From: Neolewinella lacunae
GTDB lineage: Bacteria; Bacteroidota; Bacteroidia; Chitinophagales; Saprospiraceae
Length of the DNA stretch: 37,500 nt
Reading direction: 5' to 3'
Assembly (NCBI RefSeq): GCF_014349155.1
Contig: NZ_JACSIT010000076.1
Coordinates: 1 to 37,500, forward strand
The position numbers were made by a program, and so were the translations under genes. The notes beneath the pieces are model-generated. The model was not told where the DNA came from. It did no database searches and saw only the letters and a program-made list of their open reading frames with translations. This document shows positions 23,988-31,141 of this stretch, one piece after another (position 1 is the stretch's first letter; every line of letters begins with the position of its first letter).

Positions 23988-26684
23988 TCAGAATGACCAG
24001 GAAATGCCGAAGATGAGGGTGCGGGGGCGGAGCAGGAAACTGCGTTGGGAGACCTGGTAGCTGTTTACGTAGTTCTGGTAAAAGGTGCCTTGGTTGAGCA
24101 GATTGGTCCCTTCGATGTGCAGTTTTATGCCCGATGGCAGGGTATGGTCGGCGGAAAAAGTAGCCAGCAGGGTGTGGGTCTGTTGGCCATTTTGCTTCCA
24201 GATATAGCCATCGGCTTTTGCACTGAGTTGCGTTTTCGGTTTAAAGCTGGCCGTTATGCCACCGCCATAGTTATAGGCATAATCGGCATTAACGGGCTGT
24301 TCTACGGTGCCGCGGTTGACGTTGACCGATTCTTTGTAGCCCGCCTGCAATGAAAGTTTGAGCCATTCCCTGATCGTAGAAAGATAGGTGAAGCGGGTAT
24401 CGAGTATCTGGTATCGGTTGAGGTCAAAACGGCCATTTACTTCCAGTTGATTATTGAATTGCATGATGTTTACCTTCAGGTCGAGGTTGCCATTGAGCCA
24501 GGCGACGAACTTGCTGATGCCGCTGCGTAACTGAACGGAGTTAGACGGAAATCCTGCGGTGAGTCGTTGCTCGGTGAAGAGGGAGGCGACGCCCAAAGAG
24601 CGTTGGAGGCCGTTGGGGATATTTGTCCGTTGGATTCCGACGTAGTAGCTCAGCTGGCGGAAGGAATTGGTATAGTTATACCGCAGGCCGATGTTGTCGC
24701 TTTGCTGCAGGTAGAGGGTGTCGAGGCCCGTCATTAAAGTTTGGTGATCACTAAAATAGGGCACGGAGATCAACTGGTTGGGGGCGGGCAATTCCTGGCG
24801 GTGGCCCGCATTGAAGTTAAGGAGTGCGCGGGAGGAGAAGCGGTATTCGAGGGCCACATTCGGTTGGACGATCAAGTTGCGGAACGCGCCGTTTTGCGCT
24901 ACAGACTGGTTGCGGTAGTTCAGTTGGATGGCGGCGAAATTGGCTCCGCCACTGAATTTGAGTTTGCCGAAAGTGCGGGAAAGGTTTTGTTCGAGGTACA
25001 CTTCCCCGAAGTCGTAACGGAGGCTGGTTTGGCGGTCGGGGAATGCATTGATGCCATTGGCTTGATCGATGCCGTAGGCTTGAGCGTCGACTTGCCCGCT
25101 GGTTTTACGGTAGCCGGCGCGGGAGTCAAAAAACCACTTGCCGGGGCTGTAGAGTACGCTGATGTGGGGATCTAATTGGGTAGTTTTTTCTCTGGCGCTC
25201 TGACGGATTCCGTTCAGGGGGTTCTGAAAGAGCTGGGTGTAGCGATCCGAGAGGTGGTTGGCGAGTTGGTCATTGGACTCGTGAGAGGCAATGACTACCA
25301 GACGCAGGGCCAGCTGGTCGTTGATGCGGCGGGTAAAGCGCAGTCGCCCGTTGTATTGTTGAGGACTGCCTTCGAGGCGGGAGATCAGGTCGCTATCCAG
25401 TGCATCGGTGGTGGAGGTGAGGTCGGCTACCATGTCCTGTTGGGTAATGGTGGCTTTTATGTTCAGGTCGAGCCGACTGTTCTTAGCAACGTTAAGGCTG
25501 TTTTCACTGTCTAGCCACGCCATGCGTTCAGACTCCCGGTATAGCTTGAAGTGGTCTACGGTAACGGGCAGGTCTTCGCTGAAAAAATTAAGCCGCTCCT
25601 GGTTGTTGAGCCGGAAAAGGTTGTTGTGCAGCGAATAAATGGTGCGGCTGCGGAGGTTTTTGCTGGGATTTAGGATAAGGGAACCGGCCGTGGCGTAAAC
25701 TTCATTGCGCAGGTATTCGCGGGGGCTGATGGATTTGGGCCGGTAGCCGGTGGTCGTGGAGAGCAAGTCCGGGCGCTGGCTGGCAATAACGCCGCTGTTG
25801 CCATTTACCTGGTAGCTCATGTCGATGCCACTGCTGGGGTCTTGCCCCAGGGTATTGTTTTGGGCAAAGAGGACGGCTTTGGTCTTTCCAGAAAGCATAA
25901 AAACGTTGGCATCGTTGTCCATACCTCCGGGTAACCCGGCGGCCAGCTCTACTTCGCCGAAGATGATTTTTTTGCGGCTGTCTTCGAGTTTAAGGTCTAA
26001 GACGAGTTCTTTGTTCTGGTCGAGATCACCGGTGAGTTGGTCTTCGGTAAAGTTGCTGATTACGTCTACCCGGTTTACGAAACCGGCGTTAATGTTTTGG
26101 GTCGCCAAGCGATAATTGCGCCCGAAGGCATCTTCCCCGTCAATTAGTACCCGGTCGATGGCTTTCCCCTGGACACTGATGGTTCCCTGCTCATCGACCT
26201 CCACCCCGGGGAGTTTCTTGAGCATATCCTCTACCTTTTCTTCCGTTCCATCGGTGTAGCTCCCGGTATTGAACATCAGGGTGTCTTCGCGCTGGGAGAT
26301 GGGTAGGGCATCGGCCGTTACTTCAACGGTGGCAAATTCGATGGGTACTGGTACCAGACGAAAGTTTACGGGGGATTTTAGCTCGGCCAGGGGGCGGGAG
26401 AAGGTGGCGTAGCCAAACATTCTTACTTCGAGGGTGAGGGCACCGGCGGGAGTATCTCCCAGCGCCAGTTCAAACTTGCCGTCCACATCGGTCAAAGTAT
26501 AGCCCTTGATCGTACTGCCTTCGAGGAGAACCAGTTGCGCAGAGGCTAAAACTGCACCTTCCGAATCCAGCACTTGCCCCGTGAGCAGTTTGTTGTTTTG
26601 CGCCAAGACCAGACCGCTGAAGAGCAAGCCCAGCCCGAATAGGTAAATGCGTTGCAGGTACCGCTTTGGTAATAGAAAATGCAT
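23988..26684 (-). CDS. TonB-dependent receptor-like outer membrane beta-barrel protein
   Basis: The 898-residue protein has a signal peptide (to about residue 28, FSGLVLAQ), a carboxypeptidase-like regulatory domain (about 32-115, LLTGQVLDSEGAVLASAQLV), a plug (about 118-235, DMLKKLPGVEVDEQGTISVQ and GKAIDRVLIDGEDAFGRNY) and a long barrel ending LRPRTLIFGISWSF. This matches the OMP_b-brl_3 type of receptors in Bacteroidota, which often sit next to GLPGLI-family genes, as here: the GLPGLI gene is 78 bp upstream. The ligand is unknown. Given the surrounding small secreted and GG-leader peptides, a peptide or metal-peptide ligand is possible, but that is inference. Confidence 0.9.
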   Translation of the reverse strand: MHFLLPKRYLQRIYLFGLGLLFSGLVLAQNNKLLTGQVLDSEGAVLASAQLVLLEGSTIKGYTLTDVDGKFELALGDTPAGALTLEVRMFGYATFSRPLAELKSPVNFRLVPVPIEFATVEVTADALPISQREDTLMFNTGSYTDGTEEKVEDMLKKLPGVEVDEQGTISVQGKAIDRVLIDGEDAFGRNYRLATQNINAGFVNRVDVISNFTEDQLTGDLDQNKELVLDLKLEDSRKKIIFGEVELAAGLPGGMDNDANVFMLSGKTKAVLFAQNNTLGQDPSSGIDMSYQVNGNSGVIASQRPDLLSTTTGYRPKSISPREYLRNEVYATAGSLILNPSKNLRSRTIYSLHNNLFRLNNQERLNFFSEDLPVTVDHFKLYRESERMAWLDSENSLNVAKNSRLDLNIKATITQQDMVADLTSTTDALDSDLISRLEGSPQQYNGRLRFTRRINDQLALRLVVIASHESNDQLANHLSDRYTQLFQNPLNGIRQSAREKTTQLDPHISVLYSPGKWFFDSRAGYRKTSGQVDAQAYGIDQANGINAFPDRQTSLRYDFGEVYLEQNLSRTFGKLKFSGGANFAAIQLNYRNQSVAQNGAFRNLIVQPNVALEYRFSSRALLNFNAGHRQELPAPNQLISVPYFSDHQTLMTGLDTLYLQQSDNIGLRYNYTNSFRQLSYYVGIQRTNIPNGLQRSLGVASLFTEQRLTAGFPSNSVQLRSGISKFVAWLNGNLDLKVNIMQFNNQLEVNGRFDLNRYQILDTRFTYLSTIREWLKLSLQAGYKESVNVNRGTVEQPVNADYAYNYGGGITASFKPKTQLSAKADGYIWKQNGQQTHTLLATFSADHTLPSGIKLHIEGTNLLNQGTFYQNYVNSYQVSQRSFLLRPRTLIFGISWSF

Positions 26685-26762
26685 AAGGTCAGTGGTTTGG
26701 ATGGGAGAATGGAGAAAGAGAGCAACAATGATGGCCTCGCTCAGCCCGGGCTGGTTCTGGGA

Positions 26763-27518
26763 TTAATGAGACACCTCGAAGTAGCCCTTGTGCTTGTTGG
26801 GGGTAATGGTTACACCTGGGTAGGAGGCGATCTTTTGGAAAAATTCTTCGTCTTTCCGTTCGCGGGTCTCGTAGAATTCTTCAAAACCGATGCTGATGCC
26901 TTGGCGGGGCGGCTTATTCCAATCTATTTCTTCGTCAGAAACCAGGCGGATACCTGCGAAAATGAACTGAATGATGCCCTGGCGGTCTTTTGCCTCGAGG
27001 ATCAGGCCAGGCAAGCCAGCGAGTTTCCACGGACCCGCATCGAGGGGTAGGGCTGTGGTAAACCAGGCTTCGTAGACGCGGCCCCGGAACTCCGTTACGG
27101 CCATCTGGCAATGGTAACCCCCTATTTCCCGCACCCCGTCGGCCTGGATTTCCCACTTAAGTTCCGCCAGGTCTTCAGTGATGATGAAAGGTTGGTCTTT
27201 GATCAAATCACGGGAGATGAATTTGCGCTTGCCTTTATCCCGGTGAAACACAAAGCCGTAGGCATCGCTGTAGGTGATTTTTATATTGTTGTTGTCGTCC
27301 TTTTCGACTTTTTTGCCTTCCCCTCCTTGGCCATAGCGGTAAGTGGAAATGTCGCCATTGCTTACCAGGGTGGCAAAGTCGTCATTGCTGAAGAATTCGC
27401 CGCCTGGGTCATTTACCCGTGGGTTCTTTTTTTGTAGGTATTTTACTTCGACCGATGCCTGGCCAAAGGCTGCCACCGAGACAAGTAAAAGGATTAAGGA
27501 TTGCAGAAAAATTTTCAT
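26763..27518 (-). CDS. GLPGLI family protein
   Basis: A 251-residue secreted protein with signal peptide (MKIFLQSLILLLVSVAAFGQ) and the defining motif GLPGLI at residues 168-173 inside WKLAGLPGLILEAKD. Other conserved pieces are the start SVEVKYLQKK and the segment GYHCQMAVTEFRGRVYEAWF with the family Tyr-Cys-x-Ala pattern. The family (TIGR01200) is restricted to Bacteroidota and has no established function; it is often linked to TonB-dependent receptors. It starts 31 bp after the end of the small secreted protein gene and precedes the receptor gene. Confidence 0.93.
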   Translation of the reverse strand: MKIFLQSLILLLVSVAAFGQASVEVKYLQKKNPRVNDPGGEFFSNDDFATLVSNGDISTYRYGQGGEGKKVEKDDNNNIKITYSDAYGFVFHRDKGKRKFISRDLIKDQPFIITEDLAELKWEIQADGVREIGGYHCQMAVTEFRGRVYEAWFTTALPLDAGPWKLAGLPGLILEAKDRQGIIQFIFAGIRLVSDEEIDWNKPPRQGISIGFEEFYETRERKDEEFFQKIASYPGVTITPNKHKGYFEVSH

Positions 27519-27549
27519 GATTTCTGGATTTAAAGGATAAAATTATGAG

Positions 27550-27822
27550 CTATTTATTGGTGGCTGCGGCAATTACCTGATTGAGTTGTTCGGTTGCTTC
27601 CACGTAGCTGTGCGAGGCCGAAGTGACGGAGAGGATGGACTCGTCAACCTGAAGGTGAACAGTGATGTATACCTCGCTTCCTTTTTTGGTGTATTCGAGG
27701 TGCATTACCGTCACCCCGTCGGGCGTATGGAAGGAGCTTGTGCTGGGAGGAAGATCAGTACTCGGGGAGGTGATACCAAAAGCACTGAAAGTAAGAAGGG
27801 TGGATACGAAAAGACTATACAT
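27550..27822 (-). CDS. Small secreted protein without cysteines
   Basis: A 90-residue protein with a signal-like N-terminus (MYSLFVSTLLTFSAFG). The mature part has predicted strands (GVTVMHLEYTKK, SEVYITVHLQVDES) and a C-terminal helix (YVEATEQLNQVIAAATNK), the same strand-strand-helix order as its neighbour at 27925, but with no Cys. I do not recognise the family. Its position between two other small secreted proteins and the GLPGLI gene suggests a shared role. Confidence 0.6.
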   Translation of the reverse strand: MYSLFVSTLLTFSAFGITSPSTDLPPSTSSFHTPDGVTVMHLEYTKKGSEVYITVHLQVDESILSVTSASHSYVEATEQLNQVIAAATNK

Positions 27823-27924
27823 GACTTGATGATTTTTAAAATGAAAAAGGATGGTTTACCCGAAATTCAGTCGGTTGGGTTGCGCTGGTTTAGGGCGCGG
27901 GGGTTAACAGCAGAGATGGGTTGG

Positions 27925-28242
27925 CTAGATAATGGCCAGCACCATGTTGAGGGCCTCGCGGCAAGTTGCAGCCGTGGCAGAAACGGAACCTCCGGTGCCA
28001 CCGGGGATGCTGATCTGAACGGTGACGGTGCAAGAGGCATCATCTTCGAGAATGCTGGTAGCGGCTACGAGCTTAACGGGGGCGTCAGCCGGCAGTTTGG
28101 CCATGGCTTCGTAGATGAGCTTGTTGGCGGCTTTGATCGTCAGGGGCTCGTCACCGGTCAGGGTGTTGTCGGGCAGGTTGGCGAAGACAGAAGTGCCAAT
28201 GAAAAGAAGACAGAGGGAGAAGAAAAGTGACTTGAATTTCAT
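27925..28242 (-). CDS. Small secreted protein with a Cys pair
   Basis: The start at 28242 gives a clean signal peptide (MKFKSLFFSLCLLFIGTSVFA); an earlier in-frame Met (28302) adds 20 residues with no signal character. The 105-residue protein has an alpha-helical N-terminal part (TIKAANKLIYEAMAKLPADA) and a Cys-containing C-terminal part (SCTVTVQISIPGGTGGSV then AATCREALNMVLAII). The two Cys are 23 positions apart, as in the protein at 23708 (22). It is 95 bp downstream of the proline-rich leader peptide gene. It is not a recognised family; secretion and a disulfide are the main predictions. Confidence 0.7.
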   Translation of the reverse strand: MKFKSLFFSLCLLFIGTSVFANLPDNTLTGDEPLTIKAANKLIYEAMAKLPADAPVKLVAATSILEDDASCTVTVQISIPGGTGGSVSATAATCREALNMVLAII

Positions 28243-28337
28243 GGTTGGAAATTTTAAAAAGAGGATTAAATAAAAATGGGTTAATGACCTCTTCTCGGGC
28301 AAACCATCCAGTTTTTGTTAATCAGCTACGCAGCGGA

Positions 28338-28487
28338 TTAATTCGGCCAGGAAGGGCGCGGAAATCCCGGTAAATTCCAGGGGAAACCTGGGTCTGGATT
28401 ATCGGGGTCGGGCCAGCAGTTGATCGGGTCACCGTCGCCTCCGACGATGTTCCGGGCCTGCCCGGGGAGAAGATTGTCGATCTTCAT
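28338..28487 (-). CDS. Double-glycine leader peptide with proline-rich core
   Basis: From ATG 28485-28487 a 49-residue peptide is encoded: a 17-residue leader MKIDNLLPGQARNIVGG and a 32-residue core. The leader has Leu at -12, Ile at -4 and Gly-Gly at -2/-1, a fair match to leaders cut by C39 peptidases. The core has ten prolines, three Trp (core positions 8, 20, 30), one Cys (7) and five acidic residues, with the repeating patterns DPDNPDP and FPWNLPGFPRPSW. The longer in-frame start at 28535 is less likely because it adds 16 residues in front of the leader. It heads the minus-strand operon and is divergent to the second leader peptide at 29186. A C39 exporter is encoded at 34689. Its function as bacteriocin, signal or structural peptide is unknown. 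Confidence 0.65.
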   Translation of the reverse strand: MKIDNLLPGQARNIVGGDGDPINCWPDPDNPDPGFPWNLPGFPRPSWPN

Positions 28488-28561
28488 GATTAAAAAATTT
28501 AGAGGTGAAGAAATATGTTTGTCATTCACGTCCACTGGTTACGCTTCCGTTGCTGACAAGG

Positions 28562-28593
28562 CAAAGATGAGGGGAGCAGCAGGGGGCGGTAAA
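28562..28593 (-). promoter_or_regulatory. Candidate promoter of the proline-rich peptide operon
   Basis: On the minus strand CATCTTTG (28569-28562) matches TANNTTTG with one change and is preceded about 21 bp upstream by a TTT element (28593-28591). The implied leader is about 70 bases. Confidence 0.35.
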
Positions 28594-28839
28594 GGACAGT
28601 TAAGGCCGCAGCGTTCCAAAGGGTTGCGGTGAGTTGGTCTGAAGGTTTTAGTTTCAAGTTGTTGATTTCCAGTGTTTTGAGCCGTTGTTATTTTGGGGTC
28701 GTCCCGCTTGAAAGTTGGTCGGGTCAGGCCCGAAATTTTCGGAATAATGCCGAGGATGAAAGGAAAAACATATTCAGGACAGGGCGTAAAATGCGTGGGG
28801 GCGTCAAAAAACCGGGGCGAGGATGGTGTGGGATGACCC

Positions 28840-28856
28840 TATACCATAATGGTATA
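28840..28856. promoter_or_regulatory. Perfect 17-bp palindrome, possible operator
   Basis: TATACCAT-A-ATGGTATA is perfectly symmetric and sits in the middle of the divergent region, between the two peptide genes, so a dimeric repressor or activator site is plausible. Confidence 0.4.
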
Positions 28857-29185
28857 AATACACCGTACCTGTCGGAGGGTAAAAAGGCAGTCGCGTCGGT
28901 CCGCTGCTGGGAACTGGTTATGCTCCCGTGCCCCTTTTTTATTTCCTGCCAGGGTTGTTTCAGGTTTATTACCTGAAATAACCACTGCTCGGGGCAAAGA
29001 AGCAGAAAATTTACAACCAGTAGTAAGTTGTTGATTTTCAGTCACTAAGATGATTGTAAAAATTAAAACCGAGGCTTTTCAAAAGAACGATTGAGCCTTT
29101 GCGGTCCTTTTTAAGCCGCTGTAATGGGAGGAACTTTGGAACATCAAATCACACACACTTACTCACTTATCTAAATTTCTTCGTC

Positions 29186-29332
29186 ATGAAAACCTTTACT
29201 TCTCCCAACACCCTCACCCCCCTTACTGACAGCGAACTGGCCAACATCTTTGGCGGCAGTGACGTGGTGATTGACCCCGCTACGATTTTGGATTCCGCTG
29301 CTTTGATTACAGAAGATACTCCTGATCTCTAG
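29186..29332 (+). CDS. Double-glycine leader peptide with acidic core
   Basis: A 48-residue peptide with a classic 24-residue leader ending LTDSELANIFGG (Leu -12, Leu -7, Ile -4, Gly -2, Gly -1) and a 24-residue core. The core carries six acidic residues, no Lys, Arg, His or Cys, and five Ser/Thr. The match to leader peptides cut by C39 peptidase-containing ABC transporters is strong. The longer in-frame start at 29099 lacks leader character. A C39 exporter with its HlyD partner is encoded on the same strand at 33523-36863. No modification enzyme is present nearby, so the acidic core may be exported unmodified, possibly as a signal. Predicted role is inference; the leader is seen. Confidence 0.8.
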   Translation: MKTFTSPNTLTPLTDSELANIFGGSDVVIDPATILDSAALITEDTPDL

Positions 29333-29651
29333 CCATTAATAAATGGATGCTTTCGCTGTACTGACATCGTGTGCTACAGCCTAACAATGAGTTGGAAAGG
29401 AGGCTCCGCGAAACAGCCTGGTCAGCAATTCTCAGTTTAGCCTTTGATCCCTCTCCCTCGGCTTATTTCTGGGGCCCCTACCCCAGAAAACGCGTCCAAG
29501 GGAGAGGGATGACCTTTCGAGCTGAATTTTGGCAAAGAGCAAAATTTTATCTCTCCAGGATAGCTTTTACAACTAGTAGAGGAGGGTTTTCTTTTGGTTG
29601 TAGCAAGGTGGTAGACTCGAAATGACTAAACTGAGAATTACTGCAGCCTGG
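29333..29651. other. Spacer filled by a MITE
   Basis: Almost the whole gap between the leader peptide gene and the TPR-like gene is the 221-bp element described in a separate entry. The 84-codon frame inside it (29371-29625) is not a gene. Confidence 0.7.
29423..29643. mobile_element. 221-bp MITE with 18-bp terminal inverted repeats and 9-bp target duplication
   Basis: The ends are CAGCAATTCTCAGTTTAG (29423-29440) and CTAAACTGAGAATTACTG (29626-29643), inverted with 17 of 18 matches. Directly outside on both sides is the 9-bp direct repeat CAGCCTGGT (29414-29422 and 29644-29652). The interior has no coding capacity but two nested perfect inverted repeats: ATCCCTCTCCCT / AGGGAGAGGGAT (29447-29458, 29499-29510) and TTTCTGGGG / CCCCAGAAA (29466-29474, 29481-29489). 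A 9-bp duplication fits IS4-related elements among others. The insertion ends at the last base of the TPR-like gene stop codon at 29652. Confidence 0.85.
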
Positions 29652-31130
29652 TTACTTTTTCATTAAAAAAGACCATAAGGCCTCGTAACCTACAATCTCA
29701 GTGTAGGGGTGCTCAAAATGCTTACCCATCGGGTTGTCCCGCAGTCTTTGCAAGTACTTTTCTGCGGACTGCATCACAAGCGGCTTGTGGTAGCCGTTCT
29801 CGGGGAACTGGATCAGGGCAAGCAAAAAGCTTTTCGCTCTCAGGTGTTGGGGTTCGCCCAGGTGCCGATGGATGTACTTACGGATGGCGTCGGCCTGGTC
29901 GAATTCCTTATCCCGTTTAAAAAGGATGTGTTCCATTACCTTGATGATGATCACGTGGATGTTGCGAAGCCCTTTCTCCTGCTGGGAGGTTTCGGTCTCG
30001 TTCAGAAACTTGCCAATGCGCAGAGGGTTAAGGCTTGTTTCTCCCGCTTGCGTTGTAACCAGGCCTATCCTGGTCAAAAGGTAGAGGTAGGCTTCGAGGA
30101 TGGCCTGGGTTTCTTGATAGTTGCTGGCTAGCCCCGTTCCTAACTTGTTTTGGAGTACGTCGAGGAAATGCCCGTAAGCCAACTGGTATTGGCCACCGCG
30201 CATGGCCATTACAATCAACAGTTCTTTCGTCGAGTAGTAGTCGAAGGGATCACGGTGGTCCATTTGACTTAGTGTCTCGAGTGCAAAGTCCAGCCCTTCC
30301 TCGTGGAGCGCTGCGTTTAAGTACAAGCGGACTAGGTTATTCTTAAATATATTAATGCTTTTTGCATGTATGGGATTGTCCTGATTAAAACTAGCAATAG
30401 CGGCTTTACTTATTGCAATACCTTCTTCATATTCTCCCCGGGTCACACTAAGTTTGAGGCCAAGCGTTGCGCGTGTCAAGCGCACTCTGTTTCGGTCAAC
30501 GGCCACAATCGCGTCGATCTCTTTCAAAGCCTCGGAAAGGTAGATGGTCTTTGCCTCATTACTTTCACGCATGACGTTCATAAAAGTAAGATGCTGGGAA
30601 TGTTTGAAGCTTACCTGCAGCTTATAGTCGTAGGCAAGTTCCACGCGGGCCATATCCAGCAGTGCGAGGTAATCGTTTTTTCTGGAGGAGGTTGCGGGCG
30701 GGTTTTTGGCCACAGCAAGGGCTCCGATCAGTAAAGGCTCCTGTAGGTCAAAAGTTCTGGCGTTTTCTATACCCTGTTCACGCATGGCTTCCAGAAAAAC
30801 TGCGCGGGCCGCTGAGCTGGAGCACTGGGTCCCTTGTACGTAGTTCCATAACTTGTCATTGGCGCTGAAGCGATTTTCGGGAGGGCTTTTGTCGGTAATG
30901 TCTATCGCCAGTATTCCATTAATCAGGGCCAGTTTGAGGTGGTGCTTTACCTTTCGGTAGGCACTACTCCCCGCTGGTAAGCCTAGCGTGGTGGCGGCCT
31001 GTTCGTCCGTAGGCGCGGGGGCTTCTTTAAGGTAGAGAAATAAACGTTTGACGCGCTGATCTCTCTTACCCTCACCAACGGGCAAGAAACCGTCGCCTAA
31101 CATATTGGCCAACTCCTGCAAGTAGATCAT
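29652..31130 (-). CDS. TPR-like helical-repeat protein with N-terminal winged-helix-like segment, paralog 1
   Basis: A 492-residue, mostly helical protein with no signal peptide. It opens with MIYLQELANMLG and a short segment resembling a winged helix (VKRLFLYLKEAPAPTDEQAA then LGLPAGSSAYRKVKHHLK), which aligns with the same region of the gene at 31142 (FRLYQYLQQADHHAPEAEAA then LGCPVGGTVHRRTLRYLE). Helical repeats of tetratricopeptide character follow (TIYLSEALKEIDAIVAVDRN, EEGIAISKAAIASFN, YQLAYGHFLDVLQNK), and both end in a similar tail (EIVGYEALWSFL versus EIIPFESLWALL). The pair lies 11 bp apart on one strand, between the two leader-peptide regions and the exporter. Such an architecture would fit a peptide-sensing regulator, but DNA binding is not shown. 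No known family is recognised. Confidence 0.75.
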   Translation of the reverse strand: MIYLQELANMLGDGFLPVGEGKRDQRVKRLFLYLKEAPAPTDEQAATTLGLPAGSSAYRKVKHHLKLALINGILAIDITDKSPPENRFSANDKLWNYVQGTQCSSSAARAVFLEAMREQGIENARTFDLQEPLLIGALAVAKNPPATSSRKNDYLALLDMARVELAYDYKLQVSFKHSQHLTFMNVMRESNEAKTIYLSEALKEIDAIVAVDRNRVRLTRATLGLKLSVTRGEYEEGIAISKAAIASFNQDNPIHAKSINIFKNNLVRLYLNAALHEEGLDFALETLSQMDHRDPFDYYSTKELLIVMAMRGGQYQLAYGHFLDVLQNKLGTGLASNYQETQAILEAYLYLLTRIGLVTTQAGETSLNPLRIGKFLNETETSQQEKGLRNIHVIIIKVMEHILFKRDKEFDQADAIRKYIHRHLGEPQHLRAKSFLLALIQFPENGYHKPLVMQSAEKYLQRLRDNPMGKHFEHPYTEIVGYEALWSFLMKK

Positions 31131-31141
31131 AGTAGGGGGCG

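Larger units (their letters stand above)
28488..29185. promoter_or_regulatory. Divergent control region between two double-glycine peptide genes
   Basis: About 700 bp hold no confident gene. A likely minus-strand promoter is at 28562-28593. A perfect palindrome TATACCATAATGGTATA lies at 28840-28856. A hairpin GTTGTTTCAGGT / ACCTGAAATAAC (one mismatch, loop TTATT) lies at 28954-28982. A weak -7-like GAACTTTG is at 29131-29138, about 50 bp ahead of the plus-strand peptide start. These fit a regulated bidirectional promoter region. Open frames there show no domain. Confidence 0.55.

Noticed and set aside
29371..29625. 84-codon frame between the leader peptide and TPR genes
   Set aside because: Lies almost entirely in the MITE and has no protein features.
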